A stretch of DNA of 21,439 nucleotides from Spirochaetales bacterium (GCA_004525355.1 SPCK01000002.1:1-21439), one strand, 5' to 3'; counted from the first letter of the stretch, positions 6,769 to 14,073 are shown. Numbers and translations are program-made. The notes: generated from the letters alone by a model not told the origin.

Positions 6769-8934
6769 TCATTCGGAGAAGGCGAAGGCGTGCTTGTCTG
6801 CCCGCTTGATGCGGTACATGGCGGCGTCCGCCTTGTTGATGAGCTCGTCGATTGAAATTCCGTCATCGGGAAACACTGCGATGCCCATGGAGAAGCTGAA
6901 GGATTTCTCATGGCCTGAAAAGGTTATAGGCCTCCCGCATTCATCGAGGATCTTGATGGCCGCCAACTCTATGTCGGCCCTGTCCTGCACGTTCGTCAGG
7001 ACGATGATGAACTCGTCGCCTCCCACCCTGGCCACAATGTCGGAAGCTCGCAGTATGCTCTTGAGGCGTTCGGCCATGGCCACCAACGCGGAATCTCCTG
7101 CGGCATGGCCGTAGAGGTCGTTGATGGGCTTGAAATCGTCCAGGTCGATAAAGGCGACGCCTACCTTGTCGCCAGTCCTTGCGGCCGTGTCCAGAGCCTT
7201 GCCCATCAGTTCGAAGAGAAGGCGCCGATTTGGCAGTCCGGTCAGCGTGTCGTGATTGGCAAGGTGGCTGATCTTGAGCGTAGCCCGTTCCAGCCGGTGT
7301 TTTTCCCCGGACAAGTCCTCGTTCAACTCCTCCAGACGATCGTGGATGAGCGCGTTCTCAACCGCTATGGCGATATAGGGAGCGAGGGCTTCGAATAATG
7401 CAAGGTGGCGCTGTGAATATGCGGAGCGTTTGCGGCTCTGGACCATGAGGCATCCAAACACGCGATCCTCGATTGTGAGCGGTAGGCATACGATGGATTG
7501 GCAGGGATTTCCTCTCGTCCTGGACGGCTTGGACAGGTATCTGCCATATTCCTTGTCCTTGTCGTCGATCAGGACCGGCGCGCGATTCTGGAATGTACAC
7601 ACGGTAAAGGAATTGTCGGCTGAAAGGGGAATAGCCCGATCATGTTTGAGGAGACCGTCTTCATAAAAATCGCGATACACGAGTTGCTTCTTTTCAGGAG
7701 CGTGCAATGCAATGCCAAAGAAATCCATCTCAATGAGAGGCTGCAAGCTCTCGTACAACGTTTTTGAAACGGTCTTGAAGTCGAGGCTGGCAGTCACCTT
7801 CCGGCCTATTTCAGAAATTGACTGAATTTGCCGGTTGATTTCCTCGAGCGCGTCGGACTTTTCCTTGAGTTCCGTATTCCGTAGCCGGTATATCTCGGAT
7901 TCCTGTTGTGCCTTGTCGATTTCGGCCTGGACCTGGATGCTCCGCACTTTCTGGGCCGTATCTTCGCGCAATATTTCTGCACGATAGTGGGAGTACTGTT
8001 TGAAGTACTGAAGGGCTACCTTGAAGTCGCCCATATCCTCGTGAGCCCGTGCCAAGTACTCGTAAGCTTTATGAAGCTGGTTCTTGGATTTGGTTTCTTC
8101 ACACAGGGCGATGGCCTCTTCAAGTGATAGTACCGCCTCAGCCGTCCTGCCGCGTTCCAGAAGCAGACCTCCGTATGCGATGAGCATTTGGCCGTGTAAC
8201 CGAGGGCTTTCGACCTTCTTCGCCAATGCGAGGGCGTCCTGCAGATACGTTTCGGCCTGGTCGAACTTCGCTTCGGCCGTCGCAATGCGCGCAAGGATCG
8301 CCTTGCATTCCGAGGCATTTACCAGTTCTTTGGCTTCCAGGGCCAAGCGACAGGATTTCTCGGTAAATTCTGTCGCGAGGGCGTAGTTTCCCATATCGAG
8401 GAACGAGCTTCCGATATTCATGAGGATTACTACGGCCAGCTCCGGGTCGCTCTGGCTGGCCTGCATCTCATGGGCCTTGAGCAGATAATCGAGAGCTTCC
8501 TTGGGGTTGCCAAGGTTCAGGCAGAGTTCGCCAATATTGGTCATGGCGACGAGCTCCCTGCCGCGCAGGCCAACCCTCCTTGCACGATCCAGGCTCTGCG
8601 TGTAATAGTCGATGGCCTTGTCCATCCGTGATATCTCGTGATAGTAGACGCCGATCGCGTTCAATGCCTTGCAGACACCCTCGTCGTCACCCAGCGCGTC
8701 ATACGTCGAGGTGGCCCCCGAGAACGCGGAGAAGGCTTCGGGCAGTCGGGATAAATGGAAATCGCACCAGCCGATATTGAGGAGGGCATCGGCCTCACCT
8801 TTGCGGTAATGACCGGCTTTTGCCTCCGCGAGAAGCTTCTGGCAATCCTCGAGCGCCTTGGCGGGCTTGTGCATGAGATCATCCCATGCCTTGGCGTTTC
8901 CATCGTCGATGGTGCGGGACGTGGGGCCGCTCAT
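6769..8934 (-). CDS. TPR-GAF-GGDEF diguanylate cyclase
   Basis: A soluble 721-residue signalling protein predicted to make cyclic di-GMP from two GTP. About eight tetratricopeptide-like repeats fill residues ~25-320 (N-[IA]-G-x(3,4)-...-A-x(2)-[YF] patterns), then a coiled-coil (~320-385), a GAF-type sensor domain (~395-550), a second short coiled-coil and a GGDEF domain (~590-715). The catalytic motif GGDEF is intact at 638-642, and the inhibitory I-site RASD sits exactly five residues before it, so product inhibition is expected. No transmembrane segment or receiver domain is seen, so input must come through the TPR or GAF part. The start is uncertain: ATG at 8934 lacks a clear Shine-Dalgarno sequence, and an in-frame GTG lies four codons upstream. 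A 65-residue gene ends 43 bases before it on the same strand. Confidence 0.92.
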   Translation of the reverse strand: MSGPTSRTIDDGNAKAWDDLMHKPAKALEDCQKLLAEAKAGHYRKGEADALLNIGWCDFHLSRLPEAFSAFSGATSTYDALGDDEGVCKALNAIGVYYHEISRMDKAIDYYTQSLDRARRVGLRGRELVAMTNIGELCLNLGNPKEALDYLLKAHEMQASQSDPELAVVILMNIGSSFLDMGNYALATEFTEKSCRLALEAKELVNASECKAILARIATAEAKFDQAETYLQDALALAKKVESPRLHGQMLIAYGGLLLERGRTAEAVLSLEEAIALCEETKSKNQLHKAYEYLARAHEDMGDFKVALQYFKQYSHYRAEILREDTAQKVRSIQVQAEIDKAQQESEIYRLRNTELKEKSDALEEINRQIQSISEIGRKVTASLDFKTVSKTLYESLQPLIEMDFFGIALHAPEKKQLVYRDFYEDGLLKHDRAIPLSADNSFTVCTFQNRAPVLIDDKDKEYGRYLSKPSRTRGNPCQSIVCLPLTIEDRVFGCLMVQSRKRSAYSQRHLALFEALAPYIAIAVENALIHDRLEELNEDLSGEKHRLERATLKISHLANHDTLTGLPNRRLLFELMGKALDTAARTGDKVGVAFIDLDDFKPINDLYGHAAGDSALVAMAERLKSILRASDIVARVGGDEFIIVLTNVQDRADIELAAIKILDECGRPITFSGHEKSFSFSMGIAVFPDDGISIDELINKADAAMYRIKRADKHAFAFSE

Positions 8935-8977
8935 AGGCGTAGCCACTGCAGAATGGAAGGCATGCGCCAGGCTGAGC

Positions 8978-9175
8978 TCATGGCTCGAACTCCTGTATGT
9001 CGCTTTTCCTGTAATCGGGATCATAGGTACACAGATATTCCAGCGCTTCATGCGCCGCTTCCTGCATGTGCTCATACCAGATCGTATACAGCTCATTGTT
9101 GATAGTGCCGGGAAACGGGGCTCCTTCGACATCGCTGATAAGTTGTCGTAGAATGACGAAACCCTTATTATCCAT
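8978..9175 (-). CDS. Small acidic protein of unknown function upstream of the diguanylate cyclase
   Basis: I do not recognise this 65-residue protein, which starts MDNKGFVILRQLISDVEG. It is acidic (many Asp/Glu, few Lys), aromatic-rich in its middle (ELYTIWYEHMQEAA) and has a helical look without a membrane segment, signal peptide or metal-binding cysteine pair. It is supported by a good Shine-Dalgarno sequence (GAAGGGAAA, ending a few bases before the ATG), by a plausible composition, and by its position as first gene of a minus-strand unit with the TPR-GAF-GGDEF gene 43 bases on. It could be a partner or regulator of the cyclase; this is guesswork from location. Confidence 0.65.
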   Translation of the reverse strand: MDNKGFVILRQLISDVEGAPFPGTINNELYTIWYEHMQEAAHEALEYLCTYDPDYRKSDIQEFEP

Positions 9176-9190
9176 TGTTTCCCTTCGTGG

Positions 9191-9202
9191 TCACCGCGGT
9201 GA
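9191..9202. repeat. Perfect 12-bp palindrome in the leader of the small acidic gene
   Basis: TCACCGCGGTGA reads the same on both strands and lies 16 bases upstream of the ATG at 9175, just before its Shine-Dalgarno sequence. It may be a protein-binding site or an RNA hairpin affecting translation; neither is shown. Confidence 0.55.
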
Positions 9203-9252
9203 AGGAAGACCGGAAAATAACCGGTACCCTGTTGCCAGCGCAGCCCACGTTC

Positions 9253-9281
9253 ATTGTATCGTAAGAGTTACGGAAAATAAA
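9253..9281 (-). promoter_or_regulatory. Weak candidate promoter for the small gene / diguanylate cyclase unit
   Basis: Minus-strand TTTATT (9281-9276), 17-base spacer, TACAAT (9258-9253). The -10 box is good and the -35 box poor. One copy of the CGGAAAATAA decamer (9271-9280) overlaps the -35 box, which would suit a regulator site. Confidence 0.35.
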
Positions 9282-9349
9282 GTATTCATTTGAATGAAGG
9301 AATGAAAAATCGGCTTGCAGGACTCCTGGCAGGTTGTTGAAAGAGTCTG

Positions 9350-9377
9350 TTGCTATTCCAATAACCTTTGCTATACT
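9350..9377 (+). promoter_or_regulatory. Candidate promoter for the cob(I)alamin adenosyltransferase gene
   Basis: TTGCTA (9350-9355), 16-base spacer, TATACT (9372-9377). It would give a leader of about 115 bases. The heptamer TTGCTAT occurs three times here (starting near 9350, 9369 and 9393), which may be coincidence or a binding site. Confidence 0.45.
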
Positions 9378-9500
9378 CGCAACCCATACGGTTTGCTATG
9401 CTATTGCGACACCCTGCCAAGTAGGGTGACATAGTAAACCTCGAGACGTCGGGGACCAGAGAGCGATCCGGGATTTCCTGAACCCGGGTTAGGAGGACCA

Positions 9501-10028
9501 ATGGGAATAGTGACCGGAACCGGAGATGAGGGCATTACCGGCCTGTGGTCGGGCGAGCGCGTCCGAAAGGATGATCCTCGCGTCGAGGCTTACGGAACCA
9601 TTGACGAACTGGATTCGTTTTTGGGCGAGGCCCGGTATTGGCTCAAACGAGCCGATTGCCTGCGCATCGTCGGCGAGGTGCAGAAGGACCTGTTCAGGGT
9701 CGCAGGGCAGCTGGCCACGAAGACGGGCTCCTGCAGGGAACCTATGCTGGAACGAGACGCGAAACGCCTGGCTACCTACATTGCTACCCTGGAAGCGGAG
9801 GTCAATCTAACCGGTTTCGTCATTCCTGGGGGAACCCCGCAATCGGCGAAACTGGACGTGGCCAGGACTGTATGCCGTCGCGCCGAGCGGCGCATCGTCA
9901 GCTTGGCCCGGGACGCGGACGTATCCGTACCACTGCGGTTGTACATGAACCGGCTGTCGGACCTGTTGTTCATACTCGCGCGCGCCGAGGAGGCCGTTGA
10001 AGGAAAGATTCGATACATCAAGGACTGA
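9501..10028 (+). CDS. ATP:cob(I)alamin adenosyltransferase, PduO/MMAB type
   Basis: A 175-residue cytoplasmic enzyme that transfers the adenosyl group of ATP to cob(I)alamin, giving coenzyme B12 for radical mutases, diol dehydratases or ribonucleotide reductase. Family marks in order: TGTGDEGITGLWSGERV (5-21, ATP loop), KDDPRVEAYGTIDELDSFLG (23-42), CRRAERR (125-131) and YMNRLSDLLF (148-157). Length fits the family. The start is clear: AGGAGG lies five bases before the ATG. It stands alone, with no B12-dependent enzyme or B12 biosynthesis gene in the window. The leader can fold into several short hairpins but does not show the cobalamin riboswitch core that I would expect. Confidence 0.93.
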   Translation: MGIVTGTGDEGITGLWSGERVRKDDPRVEAYGTIDELDSFLGEARYWLKRADCLRIVGEVQKDLFRVAGQLATKTGSCREPMLERDAKRLATYIATLEAEVNLTGFVIPGGTPQSAKLDVARTVCRRAERRIVSLARDADVSVPLRLYMNRLSDLLFILARAEEAVEGKIRYIKD

Positions 10029-10096
10029 GGCGCCATGAGAGCCGTATCAAGCGCTGTCACCCGGAAACGGGATTCCGTACGCAGGTAGAAACGGTT

Positions 10097-11341
10097 TCAG
10101 TCGATCAGGTCGTCGTCGCCTTCCAGGATCAGATCGCCGTCTTCCCATCGCCGCTTGAAGTATTCCAGGAAGGCACGGGTAGCCTTCTCAGCCTCGTCCC
10201 TGCGGACCGTGCCCATGATGTCATATTCCTCGAGGATGATCACACGCTTGCTCTGGGATACATTTGACAGGAGCTTGTCCCGCATGGATTGGCTCTTGCC
10301 TTTCAGGACGAGGGCGATCTCGCGCTCCGATAGCTCGCGCAGGCTCTTCTGGACATCCCTGTCGGGCACGCGCAGTATGTCGTCTATGGTGAACAGGCGT
10401 TCGCGTATGTCGCGGGATAGTTCGGGGCTGTCCTTTCCTATTCCATCGAGTATGCGACTTTCCAGGTCACCGCCCACGTGCTTGAGTATGCCGGCCAGAA
10501 CGGCGGCACCGTCGATGCGTTCTGCGCTTTCCGGATGGCCGATACGCGCTATCTTGTCGCGGAGTACCGACTCTACCCGTTCAAGTACATCGGGCGCCAT
10601 CCGGTCCAGCTTCGCTATTCGCTTGACTACATCGGTTTGGGCGGCCTCGGGCAATTCTGAAATCACGGAACTGGCAAGCTTCGGGTTGAGGTAGGGCAGG
10701 ATCAGGGCCATGACTTGGGCCGATTCGTCCTTGAGCAGCACGATAAGCTGGCGCGCTTCAAAATCGTTCAGGAACGCGAAGGGTCTACGGCTTTCCGGTA
10801 CGGCCTTGCGCAGTACCTCTCGGGCCTTGTCCGCGCCGAAAGCCGCCGACAGCATGCGTTCAGCTATTTCCGGTCCGCCTTCCAGCGAGGCGCCCTGGGT
10901 CTTGGCCAGCCAGCCGAACTCGGTCAGGATTTCGTTCGCTTCGACCGTATCGATACGCTCGATTTTTGCGATTTGCCGGGAAATATTTTCGACCTCGTCG
11001 CGTTTGAGATGCCTGATGACCTTGGCCGCTTCTTCCTGCCCCAACAGGAGCAGGAATTTAGCTGCCTTTTCGATACCAGGCAGGCCGCTCTTGAGCAGAC
11101 GCTCTGATTCTTTGGTGGCGCGGATGAGTCCGGCGCGGCCATCAGGGGGCTGGCGGGAAGATTTGGCTGCTTGTGTTCCGGCTGGCTTGTGCGCGCGGGA
11201 CGCCGACTGGGAGCCCTGCTTTGCTGCGTGAGGTGTCCTGGGATCGGGACCGTGGCCGGAACCGTTTCCGGTTACTTTCGATCCTTCGTCATCTTTCTTG
11301 GCCTGGCCATAAGCCTTGGCCAACCTGTCCTTCATGTCCAT
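10097..11341 (-). CDS. FliG-like flagellar motor switch protein (divergent paralogue)
   Basis: About 414 residues. The first ~75 are a low-complexity Gly/Ser/Lys-rich extension not found in typical FliG (~340 residues). Then come the FliF-binding domain (GIEKAAKFLLLLGQEEAAKVI), the middle domain and the C-terminal torque domain (FTIDDILRVPDRDVQKSLREL ... ALVLKG ... GTVRRDE). FliG couples the stator to the rotor ring. Two hallmarks are altered: the middle-domain EHPQ motif, part of the FliM contact, reads ESAQ (206-209), and the usual DDR of the torque helix reads PDR (326-328). Spirochaetes often carry two FliG proteins, and this looks like the divergent one (FliG1-like). The ATG at 11341 is chosen over an upstream TTG; no strong Shine-Dalgarno sequence helps. 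It follows the PLC-like gene by 11 bases. Confidence 0.85.
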   Translation of the reverse strand: MDMKDRLAKAYGQAKKDDEGSKVTGNGSGHGPDPRTPHAAKQGSQSASRAHKPAGTQAAKSSRQPPDGRAGLIRATKESERLLKSGLPGIEKAAKFLLLLGQEEAAKVIRHLKRDEVENISRQIAKIERIDTVEANEILTEFGWLAKTQGASLEGGPEIAERMLSAAFGADKAREVLRKAVPESRRPFAFLNDFEARQLIVLLKDESAQVMALILPYLNPKLASSVISELPEAAQTDVVKRIAKLDRMAPDVLERVESVLRDKIARIGHPESAERIDGAAVLAGILKHVGGDLESRILDGIGKDSPELSRDIRERLFTIDDILRVPDRDVQKSLRELSEREIALVLKGKSQSMRDKLLSNVSQSKRVIILEEYDIMGTVRRDEAEKATRAFLEYFKRRWEDGDLILEGDDDLID

Positions 11342-11352
11342 ACCGGCCAATA

Positions 11353-12441
11353 CTATACGCTGTAAGGTCCGCGGTCAATCGGAACCGTATCGTGATTGCC
11401 CGAGATTCGGGCCAGGCGCATGCGATACTGTTCCTCCATGGCGGCGCGGAGTGGAAGCGGGTCCAAGTAGACCGGCTTGGTCTGCTTGCCGAACTCGTCC
11501 CCAACATTCAGTGAGCCGTTACCCGCCGCCTCGGGCAATTCGAGCAATGCCTCTCGCGAACCGTCCAAAGCCCGGGTGCAGAGCCCGAGGACCAGCTCCG
11601 CCTCACGGGCCGCTTCTTCACACAACTCGAAATACGAACGATCGGATGAGCGCGGCGGATCACACGGATGGCGCCAGGCGACCTTGCCTTCATTGGCCCA
11701 GTCGATGGATCGGTCCAGATTTTCAGGATAGACGATAGCTACCGCCCGGTAACCGCGCTCGAGAAAGGAGGAACTGTATGAGACGGTGCCTCCTCCGCTC
11801 ATGCTCGTCACAGACGGGTCGCTGTGCCTGTACAGGAACAATGAATCTTCGAAAGCGTTTATGACCCTTTGAACCAGTTCTTCATCCCTGGATGTCCGCT
11901 CGGGATAGGCGTTGCGGAGCGCCAGCGCAAGATTTTCCGCAAAGTGGCCAGGAACCCCGTGTTCGGGCGTCAACGCATCGCCTTGATGAAAATCGTGGAT
12001 GGGCATTCCGGTTTCCCGCTCCCAGAGCAGGACGTCCAGAACCCGTTCCAGGAAGGGATGGCATGACCGAAAATCGATCGTCTCAGGCTTTCCGGCATCG
12101 ATCCAACCCGAACGATAGACGATATATGGATGTGTGACCCGATCGAGGGCTCCATGAGTGCAAAACCCGAGCGCGAACGCTCCCCAGGCCGATTCAGCCC
12201 CCTCTCCGAAACCCGCGGTTGCCAGGGCTGCGCACAGTGCGCCGAAACCGCGCCTATGGGCCAGGGAGCCATAGAGGACGGACAGGGGCCTGGTCCGTTG
12301 ATTGTGGTAGAACAGGTCGGGACCCTGACATCCCAAGCGGAACAGGGGGCCTCCCGTAGAGAGGATTTTGGGAGCCCGAGAGGGAAGGGCCGCGCGGAGA
12401 GCGCGTTCTCCGACCAACAGGTGACTGATTTGCGATGCCAT
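11353..12441 (-). CDS. Zinc-dependent phospholipase C-like protein
   Basis: A 362-residue protein of the zinc-dependent PLC / S1-P1 nuclease-like superfamily. Its N-terminus MASQISHLLVGERAL matches the family opening (M-x-S-x-I-[ST]-H), followed by CQGPDLFYHNQR (a typical GPD-x-[FL] block) and a His/Asp core GFCTHGALDRVTHPYIVY. Further His residues (FRSCHPFLERV, IHDFHQGD) complete a plausible metal site. There is no signal peptide, so unlike secreted clostridial PLC it is probably intracellular, and its substrate is unknown. The start at 12441 is preferred from the family N-terminus; an ATG four codons upstream is the alternative. It heads a unit with the fliG-like gene. Confidence 0.75.
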   Translation of the reverse strand: MASQISHLLVGERALRAALPSRAPKILSTGGPLFRLGCQGPDLFYHNQRTRPLSVLYGSLAHRRGFGALCAALATAGFGEGAESAWGAFALGFCTHGALDRVTHPYIVYRSGWIDAGKPETIDFRSCHPFLERVLDVLLWERETGMPIHDFHQGDALTPEHGVPGHFAENLALALRNAYPERTSRDEELVQRVINAFEDSLFLYRHSDPSVTSMSGGGTVSYSSSFLERGYRAVAIVYPENLDRSIDWANEGKVAWRHPCDPPRSSDRSYFELCEEAAREAELVLGLCTRALDGSREALLELPEAAGNGSLNVGDEFGKQTKPVYLDPLPLRAAMEEQYRMRLARISGNHDTVPIDRGPYSV

Positions 12442-12514
12442 CGCTTCTACCATAACATATTGTAAAATTCTCGCAAGGTGGCAACGCATATCGTTGGCAT
12501 GCGCCAGGCATACC

Positions 12515-12543
12515 ATTATATTGAAAGCAAACCAATTTGCGAA
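12515..12543 (-). promoter_or_regulatory. Promoter for PLC-fliG
   Basis: Minus-strand TTCGCA (12543-12538), 17-base spacer, perfect TATAAT (12520-12515). The leader would be about 65 bases. The -35 hexamer sits in the middle of the inverted repeat at 12530-12550. Confidence 0.6.
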
Positions 12544-12550
12544 ATTGGTT
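12530..12550. repeat. Perfect 9-bp inverted repeat, probable operator
   Basis: Arms AACCAATTT (12530-12538) and AAATTGGTT (12542-12550) with a three-base centre. It overlaps the -35 box and upstream spacer of the PLC-fliG promoter. Half-site AATTGGTT recurs at 12575-12582. The dyad size fits a dimeric helix-turn-helix repressor; which one is unknown. Confidence 0.6.
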
Positions 12551-12616
12551 CTGCGGTTGATTGCGATTCGTAACAATTGGTTGAATCGCTACGCAATCTG
12601 CACGATGATTCGGTAA

Positions 12617-12650
12617 CTCTTTCAAAAAAGTTCCCTGACTATTGAAAGAG
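12617..12650. repeat. 9-bp inverted repeat upstream of htrA
   Basis: CTCTTTCAA (12617-12625) and TTGAAAGAG (12642-12650) are perfect complements separated by 16 bases. TTGAAAGAG also occurs at 9337-9345, upstream of the adenosyltransferase promoter. There is no T-run after the right arm, so a terminator is unlikely. Confidence 0.45.
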
Positions 12651-12740
12651 CCGCAGTGCCTCGCTTTTTACAGGTTGATCACCGATCCGAATTCCGGGCG
12701 CCCGATAGGTGAACGCCCATGTTTCTTCTGGGAGGATGCC

Positions 12741-14009
12741 GTGCGTTTATACACACGATCGCAGGTACTGGTTTTTTCGGTTGCATCTCTGGCTGTAGGG
12801 CTTCTTGTAGCCATAGGCTTGCAGGTCATACCCATTGGCGCGAATGACTCGAACGGGAGCGTAGCTGCGGCGATTGACGACCAGTCGAACGCGGTGACGA
12901 CTCCTCGGGTGACAGAGGATAAGCTTGCGGGCGCCAATGGCCAGGTCGGCCCTGCGGTCCTGGTCGAGTCAATCACTGGTTATACACAGGACGAGCGGGA
13001 GAACATAGACGTCTACGAGCGCCTTAACGCTGGAGTCGTCAATATAACGACGGAAGTGGTGGCAATAAACTGGTTCCTGGAACCCGTTCCCAAGGAGGGC
13101 GGTTCCGGTTCCGGTTCCATCATCGACGAACGCGGTTATGTCCTGACCAATTACCATGTGGTCAAGGACGCGTACAAGGTATTCGTCAACTTGGCCGACG
13201 GTTCCCGCTTCCAGGGTGCCGTCGTAGGTTCCGATTCCGAGAACGACCTTTCGGTGGTCAAGTTCGTTCCGCCCAAGGGCATGAAGCTCACGCTCATTCC
13301 CTATGGTGACAGCTCAAACCTGCGAGTCGGACAAAAGGTACTCGCGATCGGCAACCCGTTCGGTCTCGAGCGTACCCTTACCAGGGGAATCGTGTCGGGT
13401 CTGGGCAGGCCCGTACAGCAAGACACGCGAACCATCATCCGTGACATGATCCAGACTGACGCGTCCATCAATCCAGGCAATTCCGGAGGCCCCCTGCTCA
13501 ACGCGCGGGGAGAGATCATCGGCGTGAATACGATGATCTACAGCCCTTCGGGCGGCTCAGTGGGCGTCGGCTTCGCTGTACCGGTCAACACGGCCAAGCG
13601 CGTCGTACCGGACCTGATAAAATTCGGGATGGTGAAGCGGGGCTGGATCGATGCCGAGTACGTGCAATTGTTTCCAGCGCTCAGCGAATACATGAAGGAG
13701 CGAGGCTCGCCCCTTCCCATAGAAAAGGGGCTCTTGCTGTCCACGACCAAGAAAGGCGGTAACGCCGATCGAAACGGTCTACGGGGCGGCTCGACGCCGG
13801 TACGCTATTACCAGAGTGTATTCAACATAGGCGGCGATATCATCGTAGCGGTGGACGGCATGGCCGTAAGTGCCATCGCTGACCTGTACTCCGCGCTGGA
13901 GGACAACAAGCCAGGCGATACCGTTCGCGTCGAGTTCTACCGGGGTTCCAGGTTGATGAAGGTCGATGTCACGCTTTCAGACAGGGCTGAGGCGATGGGC
14001 AAGCAATAG
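12741..14009 (+). CDS. HtrA/DegS-like membrane-anchored serine protease with one PDZ domain
   Basis: A 422-residue envelope protease. An uncleaved transmembrane anchor covers residues ~8-31, a low-complexity linker runs to ~85, the trypsin-like domain covers ~95-290, and a single PDZ domain covers ~310-415. The catalytic triad is intact: His139 in TNYHVV, Asp169 in ENDLSVVKF and Ser248 in NPGNSGGPLL. The anchor plus single PDZ recalls DegS, which senses misfolded outer-membrane proteins, though many bacteria use this design as a general HtrA. The GTG start at 12741 is chosen because GGGAGG lies five bases upstream and the anchor follows at once. A longer reading from a TTG at 12642 would start inside an inverted repeat and add a non-conserved leader. 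Single-gene unit, convergent with pdxT. Confidence 0.92.
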   Translation: MRLYTRSQVLVFSVASLAVGLLVAIGLQVIPIGANDSNGSVAAAIDDQSNAVTTPRVTEDKLAGANGQVGPAVLVESITGYTQDERENIDVYERLNAGVVNITTEVVAINWFLEPVPKEGGSGSGSIIDERGYVLTNYHVVKDAYKVFVNLADGSRFQGAVVGSDSENDLSVVKFVPPKGMKLTLIPYGDSSNLRVGQKVLAIGNPFGLERTLTRGIVSGLGRPVQQDTRTIIRDMIQTDASINPGNSGGPLLNARGEIIGVNTMIYSPSGGSVGVGFAVPVNTAKRVVPDLIKFGMVKRGWIDAEYVQLFPALSEYMKERGSPLPIEKGLLLSTTKKGGNADRNGLRGGSTPVRYYQSVFNIGGDIIVAVDGMAVSAIADLYSALEDNKPGDTVRVEFYRGSRLMKVDVTLSDRAEAMGKQ

Positions 14010-14037
14010 GCGCCCCATTGGGCTGGTTGTTCCGGAT

Positions 14038-14073
14038 AAAAAAACGCCGCGGAAAGCACTGCTTCCCGCGGCG
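14038..14073 (-). terminator. Intrinsic terminator of pdxS-pdxT
   Basis: On the minus strand a 12-bp stem (14073-14062 with 14056-14045, one G-U pair) with a five-base loop CAGTG is followed by seven T (14044-14038). It starts 20 bases after the pdxT stop codon. On the plus strand the stem lacks a T-run, so it probably does not terminate htrA efficiently. Confidence 0.9.

Larger units (their letters stand above)
9176..9500. other. Divergent intergenic region, 325 bases, no gene
   Basis: The region separates the small acidic gene (leftward) from the adenosyltransferase gene (rightward). It holds a perfect 12-base palindrome TCACCGCGGTGA (9191-9202), a short inverted repeat ACCGG/CCGGT (9209-9225), the decamer CGGAAAATAA twice (9211-9220 and 9271-9280), promoter-like sequences for both directions, and a leader with several small hairpins before the adenosyltransferase gene. 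I found no credible coding sequence: the only tiny ATG frame (9302-9340) encodes 12 residues. Confidence 0.7.
12442..12740. other. Divergent control region between PLC-fliG and htrA
   Basis: A 299-base AT-richer gap, unusual here for its density of symmetrical sequence. It holds a perfect 9+9 inverted repeat over the leftward promoter (12530-12550), an imperfect inverted repeat GCGATTC/GAATCGC (12563-12589) whose loop repeats AATTGGTT, the 9+9 repeat CTCTTTCAA/TTGAAAGAG (12617-12650), and a 10-base palindrome CGGGCGCCCG (12695-12704) in the htrA leader. No gene is seen in it. Confidence 0.65.

Noticed and set aside
9302..9340. 12-codon ATG frame with a fair ribosome site before the adenosyltransferase gene
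   Set aside because: Too short to judge, and it lies upstream of the likely promoter, so it is probably not on that mRNA.
9378..9500. Cobalamin riboswitch
   Set aside because: Only a loose match to the B12 box is present and the conserved core helices are not seen; kept only as a structured-leader observation.
10061..10072. CCCG-GAAA-CGGG hairpin between the adenosyltransferase and fliG-like genes
   Set aside because: Four-base stem without a T-run; too weak to call a terminator.
12642..12740. Longer htrA reading from a TTG start
   Set aside because: It would begin inside an inverted repeat, lacks a ribosome-binding site and adds residues unlike an HtrA N-terminus; the GTG at 12741 has GGGAGG before it.
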